From NCBI RefSeq assembly GCF_004006295.1, contig NZ_CP026095.1:3458001-3522000 (forward strand): 64,000 nt of DNA, in the 5' to 3' direction. Source of the stretch: Peribacillus asahii. GTDB taxonomy: Bacteria > Bacillota > Bacilli > Bacillales > DSM-1321. The notes beneath the pieces were generated by a model, which searched no databases, had not been told where the DNA came from, and saw only the letters and a program-made list of their open reading frames with translations. Shown here in pieces: positions 1 through 8,834 of this stretch. Both the position numbers and the translations under genes were made by a program. How positions within the stretch are numbered: position 1 is the first letter of the stretch; every line of letters begins with the position of its first letter.

Positions 1-1196
1 GCCTGTTCTTCAGCTTCCCTTTTTTCTTGTTCTTCTTCCCATTCTCGTTCATATTCATCTAATTCAGACTGAATCTCTTTCAGCTTCTGTTGTTTTTCTT
101 CTGCCTTTAACTCATCATCAGCCTTTACTTCCTTTTTGTATTGATATAGCCCATATATAATGATCGATATATCTTCTAGAGAATAGGCAATATCAAGAGC
201 TTCCTTCGCATTACCTCTTCCAATTTGAATCCAATAATTATAATATTGTGGATCAGTTTGTAATGTAATAATCTGTTGCAAAGTATCCTTTTGGTAGTCC
301 TTTAACTCTAAATCCTTACTAATCATGATATACGACTGTGCTAATTGATATTGAACAACATTTGGCATATCTTCAACCTCGTAGTCCAACAAAGACTTAA
401 TTACTTCACTATATTGATTCTTCAAGAAAGCTTCCTGACTATTAATGAATGCTGACTGTTTTGGTTGAGCGAGTACGAGGGTATACAAACTAAATAGAAG
501 AGCAGGAACCAACGCAATAAGAAGACTGAGAGCTGTGTAACGAGTCACATTCCACTTTTTCTTTGTAACCGTGATTTCCTCCTTTGCCCTCTGCTCTAAG
601 ACGGTCAAATGCTCTCGAATCCTTTCTTGGAGTTCATTTATATTACTAGCAGCCAGTATTTTGGCTGCAATAGGGGAAAGTTCAAGCGTTTGATATAAAT
701 ATAAATATTGAAAAAAACTATACTTTTTATCGACTATTTCCGCCACCGTTGCTCTTAATTCTTGTAATAGTCTTTCTTCATCCTGTTCATAAGGCGGCAA
801 GCTCTCCTTTACCCCATAGTGAAGAAAATATGGGGTTAGACTTTCATCAACTACAATATTTTCTGGACATACAATAACATGTAATCGATTCAAGGAATGA
901 TTTTCAACCTTTTTAATAAGCTGCGAAGCAAAAATCCATCGGCTCTTCTCATCTTTCTTTTTTAATTGGGTAAAAGGCAGATAGCTTGAGGGTGTTTCAA
1001 TATTGAGTTTTAATTCAGCCTCTGTTAATGTTATTTCCTTCTTGATGGAAGAATCACTATACTTAAGCATTTCCATTTCTAGTGCATCATCTAACCTAAT
1101 TTTTTCTCTTTGGAAAATGATCTGAACCGTATTTTTTTCTTTTTTTATGACCGCTTCAAGCTGCTTTTCAAGATACGATTGTTTCTTTTCTGACAT
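1..1196 (-). CDS. essB: Type VII secretion protein EssB/YukC, 5' part (runs off the left edge)
   Basis: Open reading frame starting at ATG 1196 and still open at base 1, giving about 398 residues. The N-terminal cytosolic part is followed by one hydrophobic segment at about residues 218-241 and a long charged, Glu/Lys/Gln-rich extracytoplasmic part. This is the layout of EssB/YukC, the bitopic pseudokinase-like core subunit of the Firmicutes type VII (ESX/Yuk) secretion machine. It lies directly downstream of yukD and yukE on the same strand (14-bp gap to yukD), the standard yukEDC order. The C-terminus and the following essC/yukB ATPase gene lie outside the window. Confidence 0.88.
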   Translation of the reverse strand, partial: MSEKKQSYLEKQLEAVIKKEKNTVQIIFQREKIRLDDALEMEMLKYSDSSIKKEITLTEAELKLNIETPSSYLPFTQLKKKDEKSRWIFASQLIKKVENHSLNRLHVIVCPENIVVDESLTPYFLHYGVKESLPPYEQDEERLLQELRATVAEIVDKKYSFFQYLYLYQTLELSPIAAKILAASNINELQERIREHLTVLEQRAKEEITVTKKKWNVTRYTALSLLIALVPALLFSLYTLVLAQPKQSAFINSQEAFLKNQYSEVIKSLLDYEVEDMPNVVQYQLAQSYIMISKDLELKDYQKDTLQQIITLQTDPQYYNYWIQIGRGNAKEALDIAYSLEDISIIIYGLYQYKKEVKADDELKAEEKQQKLKEIQSELDEYEREWEEEQEKREAEEQ

Positions 1197-1210
1197 GTTC
1201 GGATACTCCC

Positions 1211-1450
1211 TTATATAATTTCAAGACGGTCTCCTGTAGTAATTCCACGATCTATTAACCTTTCTGTTCCTGAGAGGACAAGACGTTTGTTCGGTATCCG
1301 CACCCAATACCCTTCTCTAGGCGATTCAGAAATGGATTTGGCTTGCCAAACAATATCGATTACTTTTTTTACAGAGTGATAATCCGATAGGCGTAAATCA
1401 AAAACTTCATCGGTATAATGCTCTAAGTCTATCGTTATTTCAATATACAT
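1211..1450 (-). CDS. yukD: YukD, ubiquitin-like type VII secretion protein
   Basis: A 79-residue protein with no membrane segment. Its beta-grasp-like pattern (an N-terminal 'MYIEITIDLEHY' strand, the middle 'RIPNKRLVLSG', and a C-terminal 'GDRLEII') matches YukD/EsaB, the small ubiquitin-fold accessory protein of the Firmicutes T7SS. A GAGGTG ribosome site lies 6 bases before the ATG. It sits between yukE and yukC/essB. Unlike eukaryotic ubiquitin it lacks a C-terminal Gly-Gly. Confidence 0.88.
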   Translation of the reverse strand: MYIEITIDLEHYTDEVFDLRLSDYHSVKKVIDIVWQAKSISESPREGYWVRIPNKRLVLSGTERLIDRGITTGDRLEII

Positions 1451-1464
1451 TTTTTCACCTCAAA

Positions 1465-1502
1465 ACGAAAAAGCGCCTTCCTCCAATAGAATGGGCGCTC
1501 TT
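1465..1502 (-). terminator. Intrinsic terminator/attenuator between yukE and yukD
   Basis: On the minus strand AGCGCC (1494-1499 arm) pairs with GGCGCT (1472-1477 arm), followed by a T-run, just after the yukE stop and before the yukD ribosome site. It would let yukE be made in excess over the membrane components, as expected for the secreted substrate (inference). Confidence 0.75.
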
Positions 1503-1529
1503 CCTTTACTTCATAGACTTCAGATGAAG

Positions 1530-1823
1530 TTAACCACGAATTTGACTTGCAATTTGATTGTCAGCATCTGCAAGAGCTTTACCCGTATTGCTAAGCTGAA
1601 CAGCGATATCTTCAAGCAATTGCTGCATTTGAATAAATGAAGGTTTTAATGCCTCGTATTGCTCGCCAAATGCTCTACTAGCTTCCCCTTCCCAAGCTCC
1701 TTCTAATTCTTTAATCATTGAATTTAGGCGGACAATTTGTTCCCCTACTTGACTGCTCTCACCATTGTAGCGGGTAGACATGCTTTCTAACTCTGCTGGT
1801 GTTACACGAATAATTCCTGACAT
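1530..1823 (-). CDS. yukE: YukE/EsxA, WXG100 type VII secretion substrate
   Basis: A 97-residue helical-hairpin protein with the W-E-G turn motif (residues 45-47), a near full-length match to B. subtilis YukE (start 'MSGIIRVTPAELESM', end 'IASQIRG'). WXG100 proteins are secreted as dimers through the ESX/Yuk channel. The start is the ATG at 1823, not the in-frame ATG two codons earlier, because GGAGAG lies about 6 bases before 1823 but almost touches the upstream ATG. It is the first gene of the yuk cluster. Confidence 0.93.
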   Translation of the reverse strand: MSGIIRVTPAELESMSTRYNGESSQVGEQIVRLNSMIKELEGAWEGEASRAFGEQYEALKPSFIQMQQLLEDIAVQLSNTGKALADADNQIASQIRG

Positions 1824-2070
1824 ATACATCTCTCCTCTTCTTTGATAATATGTTAATTGTAAGAAACATTATTCCGCACGGTCAATAACAGATTAGTTAA
1901 TAAAGGAATAACAGTTATAATTACCCAAGGTATTAATAGTTATATTAGATTAGTAACTTTATTACAATAGGAATTTACGCTTAATTCCAGTCGATATTCC
2001 TTAACGATCTATATAAGTCCAATTTGATTTTGGACATCATCACATTCCATCTAGTTAGCGGAACGATTTT

Positions 2071-2118
2071 TGGCCCCTATGCGTGCAAGACTACGTTCTC
2101 ACACGCGCAGAGGCATAG
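2071..2118. repeat. Hairpin repeat, copy 1 of 2
   Basis: An imperfect inverted repeat: GCCCCTATGCGTG pairs with CACACGCGCAGAGGC around the loop AGACTACGTTC. A second copy at 8733-8780 has the same loop core (AGACTGCGTT) but a different, better-paired stem. The rest of the 1830-2190 gap shows only AT-rich DNA with the presumed yukE promoter. Confidence 0.6.
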
Positions 2119-2137
2119 CAAGAGCATATTTTGAAAT

Positions 2138-2181
2138 AAAAAGGGCCATACTTCCTTTTTGAAGTATGACACCCTTTAAAA
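2138..2181 (-). terminator. Terminator of the MDR oxidoreductase gene
   Basis: CATACTTC/GAAGTATG stem extended by AAAGGG/CCCTTT flanks, with T-rich sequence on the minus-strand 3' side, just after the gene ending at 2191. Confidence 0.65.
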
Positions 2182-2190
2182 ATAATCGAC

Positions 2191-3183
2191 TCAATAACTT
2201 GTTAAAAACACTTTTCCTTTGGTTTCTTTAGAAGATTCAGCAACATCGATAGCTTTTTTTATATTCGACAAGTCATACTTAGAATCTACCATCATCAAAC
2301 GTAATTTTTCATCATTTATTAGATTTATCAAGCGGTTAAAGGTTTCCTGCCATTTATCCGCTGAGACATTCTTATTCCAATTCCGTAAATGAAACATATT
2401 AGCATGCACTTTTGCTTTACTTATAATTTCTGCCCAGTTTACTTGTACCCCTGATAACAGACCGATAGTTAAAAAATTCCCATTAGGGTGCACACAAAAA
2501 GCCAAATCGTTTCCACATGAACCTCCAACGGAATCAATAGCAGCATCTGCACCAATTCCATTTGTTAATTCCATAACGGTTTCATAGAGTGGAACTTTAG
2601 AAGTATCTATGACATAAGAAGCACCTAGATGAAGTAAATCTTCTGTATATTTATTATTTCTAGTAACTGCAATCAATCGAAAACCTAAAACCTTCGATAA
2701 TTGAGCAAAAATATGCCCAATAGAAGAACCACACGCGTTAACCAATAAAACATCATTCGATTGTAATTTTAAAACTTCCGTACAAGTTACCCAAGCTGTA
2801 ACTGGATTGATATACATCTGTGCTGCCGTAAAATCATCAATAGAATCAGGTATAGGAACTGCAAATTCTGCTGATGTTTTAACAAACTCTTGCCAAGTGC
2901 CTTCCCCGCGTAAAGGTAAAACACGCTTACCAATAAGGTTTTTAGAAACTAAAGGACCTACATCTTCTGCAATCCCCACTCCTTCATAACCAGGAATATT
3001 CGGTAAAGAAATCCGCTGAGCATATGCCCCTCTAATCGGTATTAAGTCAGAAGGATTTATAGGCCGTGCTAACATTCGAACAAGGACTTGATGATCTTTT
3101 GGTGGCTCTATACTTTTATCTTCAACTTTTAATACATTTTGAGGACTACCAAATTCGTAGAATTTAATACATTTCGCATCCAA
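2191..3183 (-). CDS. MDR-superfamily NAD(P)H-dependent oxidoreductase (enoyl reductase/quinone oxidoreductase-like)
   Basis: A 330-residue medium-chain dehydrogenase/reductase without the structural-zinc cysteine cluster, so a zinc-independent reductase of the quinone oxidoreductase/2-enoyl thioester reductase group. The N-terminal GroES-like half contains 'NIPGYEGVG'. The Rossmann half has a nucleotide loop 'NACGSSIGHIFAQLSK' instead of the usual AAGGVG, then 'GADAAIDSVGG'. The start is a TTG at 3183 with GAAGGAG about 10 bases upstream. The substrate cannot be told from sequence. It sits alone between the yuk cluster and efp, with an accessory-region repeat at its 5' side (3231-3268), and may be a captured gene. 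Confidence 0.78.
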   Translation of the reverse strand: MDAKCIKFYEFGSPQNVLKVEDKSIEPPKDHQVLVRMLARPINPSDLIPIRGAYAQRISLPNIPGYEGVGIAEDVGPLVSKNLIGKRVLPLRGEGTWQEFVKTSAEFAVPIPDSIDDFTAAQMYINPVTAWVTCTEVLKLQSNDVLLVNACGSSIGHIFAQLSKVLGFRLIAVTRNNKYTEDLLHLGASYVIDTSKVPLYETVMELTNGIGADAAIDSVGGSCGNDLAFCVHPNGNFLTIGLLSGVQVNWAEIISKAKVHANMFHLRNWNKNVSADKWQETFNRLINLINDEKLRLMMVDSKYDLSNIKKAIDVAESSKETKGKVFLTSY

Positions 3184-3230
3184 AACTATAAGTCTCCTTC
3201 ATATAAATCAGATTTATTTAATTATATCAC

Positions 3231-3268
3231 CTTCAACTAAACGGCATATGTTTAAGTACAATCTCCTT
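3231..3268. repeat. Outlying copy of the dispersed palindromic repeat
   Basis: CTTCAACTAAAC, a short spacer, then GTTTAAGTACAATC. This matches repeat copies inside the accessory region (for example 36107-36140 and 47105-47130) although it lies in the backbone between the MDR gene and efp. Confidence 0.5.
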
Positions 3269-3334
3269 CTATTTTCACACAAATATTCAATCTCAATTGA
3301 GAGGATTGTTCAATTATACAAGGACCCTTTAGAA

Positions 3335-3380
3335 CAAACAAAAAGAGTCTAAGATGATTCATCTTAGACTCTTTTGTTTG
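3335..3380 (-). terminator. efp operon terminator
   Basis: A long near-perfect stem, AAAGAGTCTAAGATGA pairing with ATCTTAGACTCTTTT, followed on the minus strand by a T-rich run. It closes the aroQ-papA-efp transcription unit. Confidence 0.88.
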
Positions 3381-3387
3381 TTTCTTA

Positions 3388-3945
3388 TTAAGCACGTGAA
3401 TTATACGTACCTTCAACTGTATTAATGATTAAATCGTCTCCTTCATTAATGAAGAAAGGAACTTGAACAGAAAGACCTGTTTCAAGAACAGCTGTTTTTG
3501 TACCGCCAGAAGATGTATCTCCTTTAATGCCTGGTTCTGTTTCTGCTACTTTTAGAACAACCGTTTTTGGAAGTTCAACACCTAACGTTTCGCTGTTGAA
3601 TGTCATGATGTGTACTTCCATGTTTTCTTTTAAGAACTTTAATTCGCGCTCGATGCTTGATGCTGGCAGCTCGATTTGCTCATAAGATTCATTATCCATG
3701 AATACATGGCTGTCACCGCTTGCATATAAATATTGCATTTTACGGTTTTCGATACGTGCTTTCGCTACTTTTTCACCTGCACGGAATGTTTTTTCTTGAA
3801 TTGAGCCGTTACGTAGGTTACGAAGTTTAGAACGTACAAACGCAGCCCCTTTACCTGGTTTTACGTGTTGGAAATCGATAACTTGCCAAATACCGTTATC
3901 TACTTCAATTGTTAAGCCTGTACGAAAATCATTTACAGAAATCAT
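3388..3945 (-). CDS. efp: Elongation factor P
   Basis: 185 residues, full length for EF-P. The conserved tip loop '[15 protein letters not shown]' places Lys32 at the position that is post-translationally modified in Bacillus; the C-terminal OB domain ends 'VEGTYNSRA'. EF-P enters the ribosomal E site and relieves stalling at consecutive prolines. Strong GGAGG ribosome site before ATG 3945. It is last in the aroQ-papA-efp run, as in B. subtilis, but the gene usually next to it (yqhV, then spoIIIA) is missing here. Confidence 0.98.
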   Translation of the reverse strand: MISVNDFRTGLTIEVDNGIWQVIDFQHVKPGKGAAFVRSKLRNLRNGSIQEKTFRAGEKVAKARIENRKMQYLYASGDSHVFMDNESYEQIELPASSIERELKFLKENMEVHIMTFNSETLGVELPKTVVLKVAETEPGIKGDTSSGGTKTAVLETGLSVQVPFFINEGDDLIINTVEGTYNSRA

Positions 3946-3970
3946 TTGTTGTCCTCCTACATGTACATGT

Positions 3971-5032
3971 TTAAAGAATAATTAACTCTTTTGTCGAATG
4001 GGTCAGTGCTTCATTGCTATCTATCGTAATCATCGTATCATCTTCAATCCGAACACCGCCAACGCCAGGTAAGTAAATCCCTGGTTCAACCGTGACAATC
4101 ATTCCTGACTGCAAAATAGTATCTGATTTCATCGATAAAGCTGGACCCTCATGAACCTCAAGACCAATTCCATGCCCAGTTGAATGGCCAAAATATTCAC
4201 CATACCCTTTTTCTACAATGAAATTTCGAGTTAATGCATCTGCTTCTTTGCCAGTCATGCCTGGCTTAATGCCAGACATTCCACGAAGTTGCGCTTCTAA
4301 AACAATGTCATAAATTTTTATAAGTTCTTCACTCGGCTCACCGACTGCTATTGTTCGAGTAATATCAGACACATATCCATTATAATATGCCCCATAGTCT
4401 AATGTAACAAAGTCGCCTTTTTCAATAATTTTATCTGTAGCTACACCATGCGGCAACGCTGAACGGACCCCAGATGCAACAATTGTATCGAAAGAAGACG
4501 AAGTAGCTCCTTCTTTTCTCATAAAGAACTCCAACTCATTCGAAACATCAAGCTCGGTAATACCTGGACGAATAAAGTCCAAAATATGTGTAAATGCTCG
4601 ATCTGCAACGCCAGCCGCTTCCTTTAATATCTTAATCTCTGACGGTGTCTTAATCAAGCGTAAATTCTCAATAATGCCTGAGATAGGGACAAGTTTAGCA
4701 CTAACTGCGTTTTCATAAGTTTTATAAGCTGAAAAAGTAACATACTCTTGCTCAAAACCAAGCTTTTCAATTTTCATTTCTTTTACTTGCTTAGCTACTT
4801 CTTCAATAAGTGTTCCTTTATGCTGAATGATATTATACCCTTGTGCTTGTTTGCCCGCTTGTTCTACATAACGAAAATCTGTAATGAACTTTGCTTCTTT
4901 TAAGGAAACTAAGACAACACCTGCACTTCCTGTAAAACCAGTCATATATCGGCGATTATAAGAACTTGTAATGAGTAAACCATCCACATTGACTTTTTCC
5001 ATAGCCTCACGTAAACGAGTTAGTTTTTCCAT
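3971..5032 (-). CDS. papA: M24 family Xaa-Pro aminopeptidase (YqhT/PapA)
   Basis: A 353-residue M24 'pita-bread' metallopeptidase: N-terminal creatinase-like domain (about 1-125) and C-terminal catalytic domain. All five metal ligands are present: Asp212, Asp223, His287, Glu316 and Glu330. It removes N-terminal residues preceding proline. The start codon follows the aroQ stop directly (TAA then ATG), and its ribosome site GGGGAG is inside aroQ, so the two are translationally coupled. Placement upstream of efp is the conserved Bacillus order. Confidence 0.95.
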   Translation of the reverse strand: MEKLTRLREAMEKVNVDGLLITSSYNRRYMTGFTGSAGVVLVSLKEAKFITDFRYVEQAGKQAQGYNIIQHKGTLIEEVAKQVKEMKIEKLGFEQEYVTFSAYKTYENAVSAKLVPISGIIENLRLIKTPSEIKILKEAAGVADRAFTHILDFIRPGITELDVSNELEFFMRKEGATSSSFDTIVASGVRSALPHGVATDKIIEKGDFVTLDYGAYYNGYVSDITRTIAVGEPSEELIKIYDIVLEAQLRGMSGIKPGMTGKEADALTRNFIVEKGYGEYFGHSTGHGIGLEVHEGPALSMKSDTILQSGMIVTVEPGIYLPGVGGVRIEDDTMITIDSNEALTHSTKELIIL

Positions 5033-5479
5033 TTAGCTTCTCCCCTTTGCAATGTTTACAATTGCCTGCATTGCTAAGTTATATCCTTGTACGCCAAGGC
5101 CAACAATTTGCCCGGCTGTAACGGGTGCCGTAACGGATTGATGTCTAAAACTCTCTCTAGCATGGATATTAGAAATATGTACTTCAATGACAGGAACATC
5201 GATACCAGCAATCGCATCTCGAATCGCATAGCTGTAATGCGTATAGGCTCCTGGATTGATAATAATTCCATTGATCCCTTCGTCCTCAGCCCAGTGCAAT
5301 TTATCAATAATTGCGCCTTCATAATTGGACTGATAACAACTTAATTCCACTTGCAAAGCTTCTGCTTGCTTTTGTAAGCCTTCCTCTACATCACGCAGTG
5401 TCGCACTTCCATAATGAGCTGGCTCACGCTTTCCTAAGCGATTTAAATTCGGTCCATTTATTAATAGAATTCTTGTCAT
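5033..5479 (-). CDS. aroQ: Type II 3-dehydroquinate dehydratase
   Basis: 148 residues from ATG 5479, the usual length of type II DHQases, starting 'MTRILLINGPNLNRLGKRE'. Tyr23 is the catalytic tyrosine of the flexible lid. 'INPGAYTHYS' and 'EVHISNIHARESFRHQS' are the conserved substrate-binding and His-containing segments. It converts 3-dehydroquinate to 3-dehydroshikimate. An upstream in-frame start would add 13 unconserved residues; AGGTG lies 6 bases before 5479. B. subtilis yqhS orthologue. Confidence 0.95.
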   Translation of the reverse strand: MTRILLINGPNLNRLGKREPAHYGSATLRDVEEGLQKQAEALQVELSCYQSNYEGAIIDKLHWAEDEGINGIIINPGAYTHYSYAIRDAIAGIDVPVIEVHISNIHARESFRHQSVTAPVTAGQIVGLGVQGYNLAMQAIVNIAKGRS

Positions 5480-5552
5480 GTTCCACACCTGCTTTTTTGA
5501 AATACCGAGCAGTACCATTTTACCATACTTATTTCAGGTGTTCCTCCATTTT

Positions 5553-6068
5553 TTAACTGCCTGGTTGAGGTTCTGTTTGTTCAATTTGTTCCGTTTGTTC
5601 ATGCATATACTCTTGATAATCAAAAGAAATAGAATACCCGATAAAGACACCATATAGAGCAAAAATACAAATACTTGTAACAATAGAGTCTGAAGACATT
5701 TTTGCAACAGACGGTAAATCATTAAATATTGGTCCAAAGACAAAAAGAAGAATAACCCACCAAAGAATACCAAATAGTATATAGGCAATCATATTCTTCA
5801 TTTTCTTAAACAACGCATAGTATATAAAAGCAATGATAATGGATATAATCCCAAACAAAAGAATGGTCACTAATAAACCTTGCCATGCTTTCACCCAATC
5901 CCGATTCGACCACGATGTTAAAATAAAGTTCGGGCTAAACTCCATGAAGTGAAAAAAATGGGTAACAATCCCAAGAAAGCTTGCCAACATACCGCCAACC
6001 AATCCGATAATCCACACATTCGTTATAAGCGTACCTTTACTATAATATCGATTTTTGTTATTTGACAT
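5553..6068 (-). CDS. yqhR: YqhR family membrane protein
   Basis: 171 residues with four predicted membrane segments (about 14-36, 67-90, 95-117, 130-150) and a C-terminal Glu/Gln-rich tail. Length and position between aroQ and the divergent yqhQ match B. subtilis YqhR, whose function is unknown. GGAGGTG ribosome site before ATG 6068. Its promoter must lie in the 6069-6246 divergent gap. Confidence 0.85.
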   Translation of the reverse strand: MSNNKNRYYSKGTLITNVWIIGLVGGMLASFLGIVTHFFHFMEFSPNFILTSWSNRDWVKAWQGLLVTILLFGIISIIIAFIYYALFKKMKNMIAYILFGILWWVILLFVFGPIFNDLPSVAKMSSDSIVTSICIFALYGVFIGYSISFDYQEYMHEQTEQIEQTEPQPGS

Positions 6069-6246
6069 ACAAAAACACCTCCACTACGTAGTATGTCCTC
6101 GATTTTTTTGAAATATTTTCTTTTTTTATGTCGAACGCATGAGTTATACTAGAGGTTTTTCACTTTTTTCGGTATGATGGAAATATAAAACTCATATTAG
6201 CAATCACGAGCAAACAACGTGAAATTACTGTTAGGTTGGTGTAGAA

Positions 6247-7182
6247 ATGTCTGAGGTTCAAAAACCTGTTTATGGAGGGCAAGCAGTCGTAGAGGGTGTT
6301 ATGTTTGGAGGTAAACATCATACTGTAACCGCTGTTCGCCGCACAGATTCAACAATTGCGTACTATCATCTACCGCGCAAATCAACACCTATGATGAATA
6401 CTTTAAAGAAAATACCTTTTGTACGCGGAATTATTGCCCTTATTCAAGCAAGTTCAACGGGCTCTAAACATCTAAACTTTTCCACTGAGCAATTGGAAAA
6501 TGATGAAACACCGAAAAAAACAAAAGAGCCTTCCAAACTAAGCTTATGGCTAGGGGTCGCGGTTATCGGTGTGCTGTCCTTCTTATTTGGAAAATTATTA
6601 TTTACGCTCATTCCAGTCTTTCTGGCTGAACTGACAAGACCGATTTTCCAAAGCGATGTCGCACAAATTATTATAGAAAGCGTCTTCAAACTTATATTGT
6701 TACTCAGTTATATTTATATTGTCTCTATGACCCCTATGATCAAGCGAGTCTTCCAATATCATGGTGCTGAACACAAAGTCATCAATTGCTTTGAAGCAGG
6801 CAAGGAATTAACTATCGCTAATGTTCAAGCAAGTTCTCGTCTCCATTATCGCTGTGGCAGTAGCTTTATCTTATTCACTGTTATCGTTGGAATGTTTGTC
6901 TATTTACTCGTACCAACCGATCCACTATGGGTAAGAGTTGTTAACCGAATTCTACTCATTCCAGTTGTACTTGGAGTAGCCTTTGAAGTGTTGCAAATGA
7001 CGAATAAAGTAAGAGACATTCCTTTCCTTCGTTTCCTAGGTTATCCTGGATTATGGCTTCAACTGTTAACAACGAAAGAACCAACCGATGATCAAGTAGA
7101 AGTCGCTCTCGCCTCATTTAATGAATTATTACGCTTAGAGAGAGAGACTGAACAAGGGTTAGAATCAAACAACCTTGTCTAG
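6247..7182 (+). CDS. yqhQ: YqhQ, DUF1385 membrane protein
   Basis: 311 residues. The N-terminus has the conserved 'YGGQAVVEGVMF' signature of DUF1385, with membrane segments at about 100-127, 143-163, 208-227 and 230-252, and the family motif 'YHGAEHKVINCFEAG'. B. subtilis YqhQ is the orthologue and is described as a putative metal-dependent membrane enzyme or transporter of unknown role. First of a divergent pair with yqhP. Confidence 0.9.
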   Translation: MSEVQKPVYGGQAVVEGVMFGGKHHTVTAVRRTDSTIAYYHLPRKSTPMMNTLKKIPFVRGIIALIQASSTGSKHLNFSTEQLENDETPKKTKEPSKLSLWLGVAVIGVLSFLFGKLLFTLIPVFLAELTRPIFQSDVAQIIIESVFKLILLLSYIYIVSMTPMIKRVFQYHGAEHKVINCFEAGKELTIANVQASSRLHYRCGSSFILFTVIVGMFVYLLVPTDPLWVRVVNRILLIPVVLGVAFEVLQMTNKVRDIPFLRFLGYPGLWLQLLTTKEPTDDQVEVALASFNELLRLERETEQGLESNNLV

Positions 7183-7277
7183 AATAAATATATTTAATAA
7201 TTTATTCTAAAATTTGTAAAAAACAGTGTTTAAAACAAGCTATATTAGCTTATGATGCTCATATGGAGGTGTCTTTG

Positions 7278-7655
7278 TTGAATCGTATAGTATCCTATGT
7301 CATTTATGGTATCATTGCCCTTGGTGCACTCGGTTTAATTAGTCAGCTTACAACAAACACGATTGGCTTTTTAAAACAAATTGCCATGCTAGCCGTCTTT
7401 GCAGGGATTTTTTATCTCATTTTTCGATTAATACAAGGAAAAGCCAATCCAAAAGAGCAACGTGCTTTTAGAAAAGCTGTTCGACAATCTAAAAAACGAA
7501 CGAAAGAACGTACAATCAAGCCGAAACAAAATAATGTAGCAAACATGTCCTCTGCTAAATCATTATATAAACTTAAAGCTCGTAAGAAGTCGGATGTACA
7601 ATTAACCGTTATTGAAGGCAAAAAAAATAAGAAAAAAAATCGGGCTTCCTTTTAA
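7278..7655 (+). CDS. yqhP: YqhP, small membrane protein
   Basis: About 125 residues, two N-terminal membrane helices (about 5-26 and 32-51) followed by a very basic Lys/Arg-rich cytosolic tail. The start chosen is TTG 7278: the upstream ATG at 7263 is part of the ribosome site itself (GGAGGTG), 6 bases before this TTG. Matches the Bacillus YqhP/SA1362 family, function unknown. Its stop codon lies inside the following terminator stem. Confidence 0.82.
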   Translation: MNRIVSYVIYGIIALGALGLISQLTTNTIGFLKQIAMLAVFAGIFYLIFRLIQGKANPKEQRAFRKAVRQSKKRTKERTIKPKQNNVANMSSAKSLYKLKARKKSDVQLTVIEGKKNKKKNRASF

Positions 7656-7673
7656 CAGCCCGATTTTTTTCTT
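7635..7673 (+). terminator. Terminator of yqhQ-yqhP, bidirectional with yqhO
   Basis: ATCGGGCT (7639-7646) pairs with AGCCCGAT (7657-7664), with T-runs on both strands; lies between the convergent yqhP and yqhO. Confidence 0.9.
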
Positions 7674-7677
7674 TTCT

Positions 7678-8559
7678 TCAATAGCTCCACTTTTTCAAAA
7701 ATTGAGTTGTATACACTCGACCTCTTTGAATCAGCTCATCTTTCTTTTCCTCATTCAATTTAAAATCCAAACCAGAGATTCCCTTCATTGGAATAAAGGC
7801 AATATTATTTACATGTTTTTTAGAAATATAACGAGAATCATGAGCATTTGTCATCGTTTTGAACAAAGCTGTAAACATCTCGATTGGATCATCTACCTCA
7901 TGGGCTTTCCCCACTTCATCACCTGTTAGCTTCAAACCGACAACCGGTCTTTCCCTTGTTCCACGATCTGTGTTAAATAACCACATCGGGAAATTACTAA
8001 GAACACCGCCATCGACAAATACATTTGTTTGATTCCCTGTTTTAATTTTTACAGGTTCAAAGAAATAAGGTACGCTACAACTCATTCGCACCGCTTTTGC
8101 AACCGAAAAGGATTGTGATTCAACCCCGTAATGACTTAAATCATTGGGTAGGACGACTAAACGACCATTCGTAATATCTGAAGTGATAATTCGTAAAGAG
8201 TTTGGTGGAATGTCTTGAAAAGTGACTACTCCTTTCATCTTAAGTTGCTCCGCAACCCAAGCTTCTAACGCATCTCCCTTATATAAACCTAACTTCCAAT
8301 AAAGAAGTAACCATTTAGCAAAGGGAAGTTGTGACCAACCGCGCCGACGATCCAACAAATCATCGGTATCTATTTTTCGAAAGAGTTCTTCAATTTGTTT
8401 ACTTGAATAGCCAGCAACTACTAACGCTGCTATAATTGACCCTGCACTCGTTCCAGCTGTTCTTTGAAACGTATATCCTCTCTCTTCTAAAACTTGCAGT
8501 CCACCAACTAGACCAAATCCTTTAATACCGCCTCCAGAAAAAACCCCATCAATAATCAT
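7678..8559 (-). CDS. yqhO: Patatin-like phospholipase (YqhO)
   Basis: 293 residues. The patatin fold is shown by the oxyanion loop 'SGGGIKGFG' (8-16), the nucleophile elbow G-T-S-A-G (36-40, Ser38) and the catalytic D-G-G (Asp183). A Ser-Asp dyad hydrolyses acyl esters of lipids. Cytosolic, no signal peptide. Last conserved backbone gene before the accessory region; in B. subtilis lipM and yqhL follow at once, but yqhL is 45 kb away here. Confidence 0.93.
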   Translation of the reverse strand: MIIDGVFSGGGIKGFGLVGGLQVLEERGYTFQRTAGTSAGSIIAALVVAGYSSKQIEELFRKIDTDDLLDRRRGWSQLPFAKWLLLYWKLGLYKGDALEAWVAEQLKMKGVVTFQDIPPNSLRIITSDITNGRLVVLPNDLSHYGVESQSFSVAKAVRMSCSVPYFFEPVKIKTGNQTNVFVDGGVLSNFPMWLFNTDRGTRERPVVGLKLTGDEVGKAHEVDDPIEMFTALFKTMTNAHDSRYISKKHVNNIAFIPMKGISGLDFKLNEEKKDELIQRGRVYTTQFLKKWSY

Positions 8560-8732
8560 AATTGCCCTCCCCTAGATGCTCTCTACATTTTTAATCTAGG
8601 GGGAGAAAAATTATGACAGTTTAATATGAGAACAACCAGGTCATAAACGTTTCAACTAAGCTCACTCATAAGGGGCTGAAACCTTTGTTTTTCCTTTGGA
8701 GGTGTTAAACAAGATTGTTAATAAAACGATTG

Positions 8733-8780
8733 AGGGCCCCTGCTCGTGTGAGACTGCGTTGTCACACGAGCAGGAGCCTT
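8733..8780. repeat. Hairpin repeat, copy 2 of 2
   Basis: Seventeen-base arms (GGCCCCTGCTCGTGTGA and its complement with one change) around the loop GACTGCGTTG. Same loop as the 2071-2118 copy, stem sequence different. It marks the left edge of the accessory region. Confidence 0.65.
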
Positions 8781-8834
8781 TCTTCTATAAGAATGAACTA
8801 TGTAAAACAAGACCGTAATAAAAAATCAGCTGAT

